Assembly (NCBI GenBank): GCA_964401355.1
Contig: CAYNYJ010000099.1
Span: 1 to 8,902 of the forward strand
DNA length: 8,902 nucleotides
Source: SZUA-152 sp964401355
Lineage (GTDB): Bacteria; Pseudomonadota; Gammaproteobacteria; SZUA-152
Direction: 5' to 3'
Below, in pieces: positions 1 through 7,100 of the stretch. Position 1 is the first letter of the stretch. The number at the start of each line of letters is the position of its first letter. Both the position numbers and the translations under genes were made by a program. Below the pieces are notes generated by a model, which worked only from the letters and a program-made list of their open reading frames with translations, ran no database searches and had not been told where the DNA came from.

Positions 1-40
1 CAGCTTGCCCTCTTACCGTGAGTCAGAGTTGCACTTACAA

Positions 41-74
41 ATTGAATTCACGCGTGAATTCAATAACGTTTTTT
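41..74 (+). terminator. Perfect 24-bp palindrome with T-run, possible terminator
   Basis: Positions 41-64 are a perfect palindrome (half-site ATTGAATTCACG). As RNA it can fold into a 10-bp stem with a four-base CGCG loop. Four bases later comes a run of six T (69-74), the layout of a Rho-independent terminator reading on the plus strand. The stem is AT-rich, so termination may be weak. Reading frame 1 from the window edge stops at TGA 19-21, which would suit the 3' end of an upstream gene. However, the other two forward frames also stay open across the edge, so no upstream gene can be assigned. A palindromic protein-binding site is the alternative. Confidence 0.4.
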
Positions 75-205
75 AGGATTACTGTTATTGCGCCTGGGAT
101 TGGCGTGGTCCAATTGATTGATACACCCCAGTTAAGGATAATTCACTTAATTGAGGGCAATCGAAATGGCAGCAAGAAAAAAGAATTCAAACTGGACGCG
201 GTTAG
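75..205. other. Unassigned AT-rich stretch, no supported gene
   Basis: I see no convincing gene between the palindrome and the first gene remnant. A 41-codon frame starts at ATG 166 behind a GAGG-type Shine-Dalgarno site (153-156) and begins MAARKKNSNW, but it ends at TGA 289-291. The beginning faintly resembles accessory proteins of insertion sequences, or could be a decayed N-terminus of the remnant that follows. Neither reading can be supported from so few residues. A second frame open from the window edge to 218 has no recognisable content. Confidence 0.3.
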
Positions 206-444
206 TTTGCGCGCGTAACAGGGCCGGGTGGGACAATGGTTACGGAAACGGTATGCAGCACTGTAGCTGGTTATGCTCAATTTACATTTGATGTGACTAC
301 GTCTTTCGGTAAATCTTGGCAATCTATGGTCATGACAGCATTAGCGTCAGGTAAAAAATACACCTCATAGGTAATGGGACATGTTTAAACTGGGGAGCGT
401 CACCTTATGAGGCAATGCAAAATATCTACCTATTGAAGGATTGA
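206..444 (+). pseudogene. Remnant of small secreted Cys-containing protein (copy A)
   Basis: This is a broken paralogue of the intact gene at 558-899. The frame running through ATG 236 encodes CSTVAGYAQFTFD followed by FDVTTSFGKSWQSMVMTALA. That last block aligns without gaps to FDKSTEEGKQYLSVVLTAFA of the intact copy, with 10 of 20 residues identical. The frame stops at TAG 368-370, but shifting to the +1 frame just before the stop gives IGNGTCLNWGASPYEAMQ and ends in NIYLLKD at TGA 442-444. This matches the Cys-containing tail of the family in position and pattern. One small indel near 362-369 explains the break. No signal peptide or N-terminal half is found upstream; the frame is closed at TAG 203-205, so the copy is also truncated at its 5' end. 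Function is unknown. Confidence 0.7.
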
Positions 445-476
445 TATGTCTAAGGATACAGTCCCATCGTAACATG

Positions 477-509
477 TTTATAGCAGCGAAAAGAGCTTCC
501 TGCTATAAA
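477..509 (+). other. Hairpin in the leader of the small secreted protein gene
   Basis: A perfect 10-bp inverted repeat, TTTATAGCAG (477-486) with CTGCTATAAA (500-509), encloses 13 bases. Inside it GAA (488-490) can pair with TTC (497-499). It lies 48 bases before the start codon at 558 and 33 bases after the end of copy A. No T-run follows, so a standard Rho-independent terminator is unlikely. It could be a 5'-UTR structure, an operator-like site, or an mRNA-stabilising hairpin. Confidence 0.4.
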
Positions 510-557
510 TCTTAACAACATTCTTTATCAGGAGTCGGGATAAAAAAAGGGAATTTT

Positions 558-899
558 ATGAACGTTAAAGTGTTGTCAATTATATTTCTATGTTTACTTA
601 CACCTGCTATTTCTCATGGGTATGACTTCGAAGATTGTAAAATAGTTGAAGTTATCGTGGCTGGCGTTAATAACGCACATGTTCAGTTAAATTGTGGAAT
701 ACAGCCACGTCCAGGATGTGCTTCTGCAGGCACTTACTTTGCGTTTGACAAATCAACTGAAGAAGGAAAGCAATATTTATCTGTTGTATTAACTGCTTTC
801 GCAAGTAACTCTAATGTTACGGGTAATGTTGATGATGCGCTGTGCTCTACATATCAAGGGAATGTAGCATTATTAACACATCTAAGAATGAGAAAATAA
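558..899 (+). CDS. Small secreted cysteine-containing protein of unknown function
   Basis: This 113-aa protein begins with a classic Sec signal peptide: Lys4, then a hydrophobic core LSIIFLCLLTPAI, with likely cleavage near SHG/Y (residues 19-22). The start at 558 has a strong Shine-Dalgarno AGGG (548-551) six bases upstream. The mature part holds four cysteines (27, 46, 54, 96), which suits two disulfides in the periplasm or outside the cell. It has alternating hydrophobic stretches typical of a small beta-rich domain (KIVEVIVAG, HVQLNC, YFAFDKST), a central helix (GKQYLSVVLTAFAS), and a C-terminal Cys followed by a short strand. Degenerate relatives flank it at 206-444 and 950-1141 in the same orientation, so it is the surviving member of a tandem family. 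No catalytic motif is visible and I do not recognise a named family. A role linked to the downstream Rhs gene is conceivable from position only. The gene is very AT-rich near its start (13 G+C in the 60 bases 541-600). Confidence 0.75.
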   Translation: MNVKVLSIIFLCLLTPAISHGYDFEDCKIVEVIVAGVNNAHVQLNCGIQPRPGCASAGTYFAFDKSTEEGKQYLSVVLTAFASNSNVTGNVDDALCSTYQGNVALLTHLRMRK

Positions 900-949
900 C
901 AAGTAATTAAGGTGATAGCCTCCTTTTTTCATGGATTGAAGGGTGAAAT

Positions 950-1141
950 ATGAAAACAAAATTGATTACAAGCTTGAGCATATTTATATTTACCACAGCA
1001 TTTAGTGGTTTTGTAGCATCTGATGCGTGGACGACCTCAACTGTAATAGAGGTTGGAGTACTGTACGGTAATGGCTGCAATAACAGGAACAACCATTAAA
1101 CCGCATACAATGTTACGGGTTTTGGATTCATAAATTTATAG
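950..1141 (+). pseudogene. Collapsed copy of the small secreted protein (copy C)
   Basis: ATG 950 follows a strong AAGGGTGA Shine-Dalgarno (939-946) and opens with a signal peptide (MKTKLITSLSIFIFTTAFSG). It continues AWTTSTVIEVGVLYGNG, resembling the mature N-terminus of the intact copy (KIVEVIV). The frame stops at TAA 1097-1099 after 49 residues. Reading on in the same frame gives YNVTGFGFINL before TAG 1139-1141, which resembles the short C-terminal strand of the family. The central helix and most of the Cys-rich middle are missing. The sequence looks like an N-terminal third joined to a C-terminal tail at a GNG-C motif (copy A also has GNGTC near its tail), plus a nonsense codon. A short secreted 49-aa peptide could still be made, so calling it a pseudogene is inference. 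It starts 50 bases after the intact copy and may share its transcript. Confidence 0.6.
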
Positions 1142-1148
1142 CTAAAAA

Positions 1149-1176
1149 TTGATAAAACATACACCTGCTTTATACA
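1149..1176 (+). promoter_or_regulatory. Candidate sigma70-type promoter for the rhs gene
   Basis: TTGATA (1149-1154, five of six matches to the -35 consensus) is separated by 16 bases from TATACA (1171-1176, four of six matches to the -10 consensus). Transcription would start near 1183, giving a leader of under 20 bases that contains only a short AGG Shine-Dalgarno (1190-1192), seven bases before the ATG at 1200. This is pattern matching in AT-rich DNA, so the call is tentative. Confidence 0.35.
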
Positions 1177-1199
1177 GACAATAACAATTAGGCTTAAAA

Positions 1200-4100
1200 A
1201 TGCGATCAAATTCAAACCATGTCAATATTCAGTCAAAAAACAAATTACAAGTAGCATCATTATTTTTTGTTGTTACGGTAGGTATTATTAGCGGCCTTGT
1301 TTGGGTGTCTGGCGACACACCGTCGCACATATCCTCGACTTCTAAAGTTGCTACCGTGAATCCAGTGGATTTAGATCAGCACCAGCCTTCAAATAATATT
1401 GAGAATATTACATCAACTGCGAGTGCTGCCGTCCTTGATGCGGAAACATTACGCCAGCGGGTTGTAGGGAAATGGCTGGAAACAGGTGAGGTAAATACGG
1501 CGAATGAGCTGAGCACCTCACTTGATCATCATCTCGCTGATACTCAAAAGTTATTGGGACGCTTGCAGGGAAACATTACGGGAAATTCAAGTCGACACCT
1601 CCAGCAACAATTAGTCTCCAAACAAGCTGAATTTTTAACTCTGCAGGTGGAAGTTGAACGTTGGCTATCTGAGCGGGACATGCAGGACTCAGAACAGGCC
1701 AAAAAAATTGCGCAGCGTTTCGAACAGCTAAAACTTGTGCTCACTGCCGTAACTAGTGCTACAGGCAGTTCACTGGCCCAGGCAATTGTAGCCGCACAAC
1801 AGACTTTGCAACGTCTGCATCCTCCGCGCATTGGTGTGCGCGGTGAGTCCCAGCCAACAGTAACGCAGGGAATGCCCACGACTCTGACCCCAGACGACTT
1901 TCCAACAGCTCCGCCACCGGCGTATGTCTCTCCTGAAGTGTCCCCAATTGCACTGATTCAATCGAACAATAAGCTCACTCCTGAAATAAAACAGCTCGAA
2001 GCCTTGAATAACAGTTTTGGAGAGAACCTAGTAAACGTATTGAGTCGGTCAATAGGTATCTCGACTGCCCATGCAGACCCCATTCATCCTGCAGCTAGCG
2101 AGGCCGCCAGCTGTGGTTTTAACCCGGCTGATGTCGCTTCGGCATTGCCGGAAGTTGATGTCACAGATCCTGACATACAAGCCTTGGCCGAGCAGTTACA
2201 GCATTCACCGCTGAAGATTTATGCTTGGCTCAAAAATAACATCGAATTTCAGCCTTACTTTGGTTCTATGAAAGGTGCCTTGGGTACACTTAAAAGTGGT
2301 TCTGGTAATGCTACGGACCAGGCATCACTGCTCATTGCACTGATGCGAGTGTCTGGGCTACCGGCGCGTTATGTGATGGGAATAATTCATCTATCTGATG
2401 ATTTACGTTTGCGTAATTGGCTCGGTACCAAAACAAGCTCAGCAGCTCAACTAAGATTGAAAGCAACCCAAGTCCCCTCGGTATACATCACAGATACATC
2501 TGACGTACAGCTCATTCATGTCTGGACAGAAGTCTGCGTGCCATACGATAACTATCGAGGGAGCGGTGGTAACAACAGCGGCTTTAACTGGATTCCGTTA
2601 GATCCTAGCTTCAAAGAAATGACTTACACTGACGGCACCACGGTAGCCGATATCCCTGGATTTTCATTTGATTATACCAGCTATCTAAGTACACGCACTA
2701 CGGTGATGCCTCACGAAGCCCTACGTGACCAGATGGAAACGGCACTGGGCCGGTCTTTGGATTTTGGGGGTGGATACCGGGGGACGATCGTGCAGAAAGG
2801 CATCGACATCTTGCCTAGTACCTTGCCGTACGAAGTGAGAGCCTTTATTGCCTGGCCCGGTACCACCACATCAGATATTGCAGCATTACCATCAGCTCAT
2901 CGTGTGCAGGTAGAGTTCGTTATTAACAAAGTCAAGTTAGCCAGTAATGGTGACCCATTACTAGATAGCAACGATAATCTAGTATATGAACAGCTGTTAT
3001 CCCCGCTATCCATAGACATGCCCACTCTTGTCACCCGCCGATTAACGCTGTCATTCAAAGGCGCGACGGTCGATGATCAAACTTGGATTGATACCACTTG
3101 GGACGGGGAAGGAAAGCCCTGTTTAGTAAGTAATGTAGAAGCCGTTTTTAGGCTTGAGGGAGTGGATGTCACTCCGGCAGGTACGCGTGGGGCAGTTGAT
3201 TTTTGTAGGGTAGACAACCGGCTTAATATCACCATCCGTCGTGATTCCGAGACTTACAACAGTAAAAGTTTTACAAATATTGGTGGCCACAACTACCACG
3301 CTCTGCAAACCTATGCATTTCAGGGTTCAGAGCGTTTGATCGAAGAGCGTGCCGCAAAATTGCTGGCAAGCATTGCGGCTAATCCCGACGATACCATTTT
3401 GAAAGATGACACCCTGGGTGAATACCTGCACCTCGTTGGTTTTAAATTCATGGACTACATTACCTCCTCTGCAAAAGAAATAGGGGTACTCCATGGTAGC
3501 ACGGTCGATAGCGGGAACCATATTGGCTTAACTGCCACTGCAATGAAGGTAAGTTATGTGTTTGATCTGCCTTTTGCGGTATCTAGAGGAGGGCTGCTAA
3601 TTGATGTGCCAGGAGGCTTATTTGGACCTAGAAATATCATTGATGGCTCGAATGATTATGACAGCTTTCTGCTTGACGGTTATGCTGCTTCTGCATACGA
3701 ATCCTACATCTGGCAGGAACATGCAAATCTAGACGCGGTAAGTTCGGTGCGGGGCATTCAGTTCGCTAATGATATGGGAATTCCAGTCGTGATTTTGACG
3801 ACAAGTGCTGAAGTAGATACTAAATTGAACCAATCCTGCCTCTCATCACCCGATGATTTAAATTATTCCGTTAATCAAATCAACGTTTTAAAAGCATTGC
3901 TGACTGATGGCTACAAAAAAACAATATCTGACGGTACAAATACAGCACAGTATACTGATGGTTACACAAAAATTACTCTGCCAGCCTGTCGTATACAATA
4001 TGAAGATTGGCTTGGTGCTGTTTGGGTGGCAGAATATAACAAAGAAGTGGGAATTCTGGATGGATATATACTTTCTGAGGACACATTAACCTTAACTGAG

Positions 4101-7100
4101 GAGCAGATACTTACCAAAATTTCCAATCCCATAAATTACACCATCTCCGGCGGCTACGTGCTCGGTGGGGGCTATACTCTTTCGACCCCTCCCTCATTGA
4201 CGTTTGATCTTTCACTAAACACGGGCTTCCAAAATCAGATAGACGAGTCCGTCTATCAATCACTTAGCAATGATTTAAACAGCAGTACTACTATTAATAC
4301 TCCAAACTTGGGTAATGGCTCTGGTCAAGGCAACACGCCCAACACTTCTTCAAGCGGTGACCCTGTTAATCTAGTCTCCGGTAATATGTACATACAAGAG
4401 GCGGATATCACTCTTAAAGGCCTTGGTGGATTAAACATTGTCTTCGAACGGTTTTACAACTCTCATGCGCGCAAGGACGGCCCGTTGGGCTATGGCTGGA
4501 CTCATAGTTTTAATCACTATCTAAAGTTTTTCGATGTCGATAGCAATGGCGATAGCGATAATCTTACTAGTCAGGTCTTTTGGGTCGATGGCACTGCAAG
4601 TACTAGCAATTTTACCGTCGTTGGCGATGCTACCGGTGTGCCGCTTAGTACGACTCTGATTAATCCTAAAGGCATTAATGTAACGGCAACTCGTGAAGCC
4701 AATGGCGAATACAGCATCAAAGAAAAGAATGGCCTTACATTCTATTTTGAGAATGTTGCTGGCTCACCTGATACTACTGCAAAATTAATTCGCGTTGTCG
4801 ATAAAAATGGCAACACCCTTCGCTTTGCCTATAGTGGCAATAATTTGCAAACCGTTACCGACGATCTTAGTCGCAACTTAACGTTCTACTACGATGACGG
4901 TAATGCGCATATTACCCGTGTGGTTGATTGGGTTGATCGCACCTATCGTTATAACTATGACACTAGCAACAACCTTGCTAGTTACGAGCCACCGCTCGCT
5001 GTGGCAGGCATAGAAGCATCGACAACTTATACATACTACCTCGCTGCGGATGGTCAGAATCTTGATCATGCTATGGAATCTTTCACCAAACCGAATGGCG
5101 ATACCATGACGTTTGAGTATTACACCAATGGGAAGGTGTTCCGTCATACGAACAGTCATGGAAAAAGTTTTACATTTAGGTACAACACCTTCCGCCGTGA
5201 GACCACTACCGTTAATGAACGCGGCATCAGTCAAACTTATCTGTTCAACGAATGGGGTCAACAACTCCAACACGTGCAGGGCGATGGTTCCCGGCGTACG
5301 TACGAATACAACGATACCGATAACCCACTTAACGAAACCACCGTCCGCCATGCTCTCGGGTACGAAACCCTGCATGAATATGACTCAACAGATGGTGATT
5401 TGAAGAAAAGCACATTACCTGATGGCAGTACCCTGGAGTACTACGGTAAGAATGCTTTCCACCAATATTGCACCGTAATAGATGCTGCCAGTAATTACAG
5501 CCTGAGCCGGTATGATGCCAACGGCAACAGAACTCAATCCATTGCGTTGAAGAAGGGCGTAGTATTAACAAAAGATCAGGCAAAAGATTGTAATTATGTA
5601 CCTCCTGCAACTGACATCCTGGCGTGGACAATCAATACGTATAATACGAACGGCGATTTATTAACCAGCAAACGTGTGCGCGATTTTGTTACGCAAACGG
5701 GCCCGTATATCGAGTACTTCTACGATGCCAAGGGCTTAAACCCCACCACCGTCAAACGTTGCGGCATGCAACATGACAACAATGACAATCTGGTTTCTTA
5801 CTGCGTAAACGGAACCCAGGTCTTTGATTCCCTGGGCAGAATGACCATCGGAGTCGGTGCTGACTTCTACGAGTTTGGCATTGAATATGATACCAATGGC
5901 CGGATCGCTCGTAAGACTGATACCCTCGGCGAATGGCGTGACTTCAGTTATGACGACAGTGGCAACCTCGTCCGCACACACCTGCTGGGTATGGGCAGCG
6001 ACGGCAAAATGGGCATGCAGGTCTACAACACCATTGAATACGATACCCTGAACCGACCAACGTCGACAAAGAACAAAGCCGGTTTCACCAGCCGTACCGA
6101 GTACGACGAAATAGGCAACATACTGCAAGTCACCAACCCAGATGGCTACAGCATTCGTTTTGAATATGACGGTATGAATCGACCGACACGTGCCTTCGAC
6201 GAACAGGGCCATGAAGTCAAAACAGACTACGACATCGGCGGTCGTCCCATCACCACTACCGACCCTAACGGTAATGCCACTCAGTACGAATACTATGGTG
6301 CGGAAGAAAATGGCCGACTGAAGCTGGTCACCACACCCGACAGCCGCACCCTGCAATATTTTTACGACAATAACGGCAACGTCATCCGCACGCTGGATAA
6401 CACCGCCCGTGAAAACCTCACCGACTTTGATTCACTGAACCGACCCGTACGTACCGTGGGCTCAGTGCACAACAGTTACGGTATGCTTTCCATTCGTCAG
6501 GTCACTGTCACGGAATATAACAATCTCGGCTTTGTTACCAAAATCCGCGCGGGTTACACCGCCGATACCTCCGGCGCAGTCGGCTCAGATGTGTTGGCAG
6601 ACCAGGCCATCTATGCCTACGATGATTTCGGTCGCCAAATCACCGCAACCGATGCGAACGGCAAAGTGACAAAAAGCTTTTACGACACACACGGCAATCT
6701 TAAGCGGACCGAATCACCCAATGGCCACATTGTCAGCTACAGCTACGACGATACCCGCAACGGCCTGCTGACCACACAAACCGCAAAACTGTCCGCGAGT
6801 GATCCGACCCCGCACATCACCCGTTACGAATACAATGTGCTCGGCCAAATGACACAAGTCATCGCCCCGGAAGTGACCTACACCTATGGTTATGACGAAG
6901 CGAACCGATTGACGACTATCACCGACAGCCGAGGCAGCAAAGTCTTAACCTATGACTACAGCCCCGGCGGCCTGCTCAACAGCGTTGCCGACAGTGACGG
7001 CAAACGCACCGACTTTCTCTACGATGCTGCCAGTCGCCTCACGGCCATGCTCGCCGCCAATGGCGACCGAGTGAACTTTATCTTCGATGCCGGTGGCAGG

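Noticed and set aside
18..218. 66-codon plus-strand frame starting with GTG
   Set aside because: It runs through the palindrome and its T-run, has no Shine-Dalgarno site and no recognisable content, and overlaps the start of the copy A remnant in another frame.
166..291. 41-codon frame beginning MAARKKNSNW, reminiscent of an insertion-sequence accessory protein
   Set aside because: Only about ten residues look familiar, there is no terminal inverted repeat or transposase nearby, and the second half overlaps copy A in another frame.
433..460. Possible promoter TTGAAG/GATACA ahead of the intact secreted-protein gene
   Set aside because: The -10 box matches only three of six consensus positions, and TTGAAG is part of the copy A coding tail.
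911..929. Possible terminator after the intact secreted-protein gene (short AGG/CCT stem then six T)
   Set aside because: The stem is only three base pairs, too short for a hairpin terminator.
907..1092. 61-codon minus-strand frame
   Set aside because: It overlaps the signal peptide and strong Shine-Dalgarno site of copy C and has no ribosome site of its own.
4878..5375. 165-codon minus-strand frame
   Set aside because: It lies wholly inside the YD-repeat coding region and is a complementary-strand shadow with no start signal.
5736..6356. 206-codon minus-strand frame
   Set aside because: It is the complement of regular YD repeats; its Val/Gly/Ala-rich composition follows from the repeat codons.
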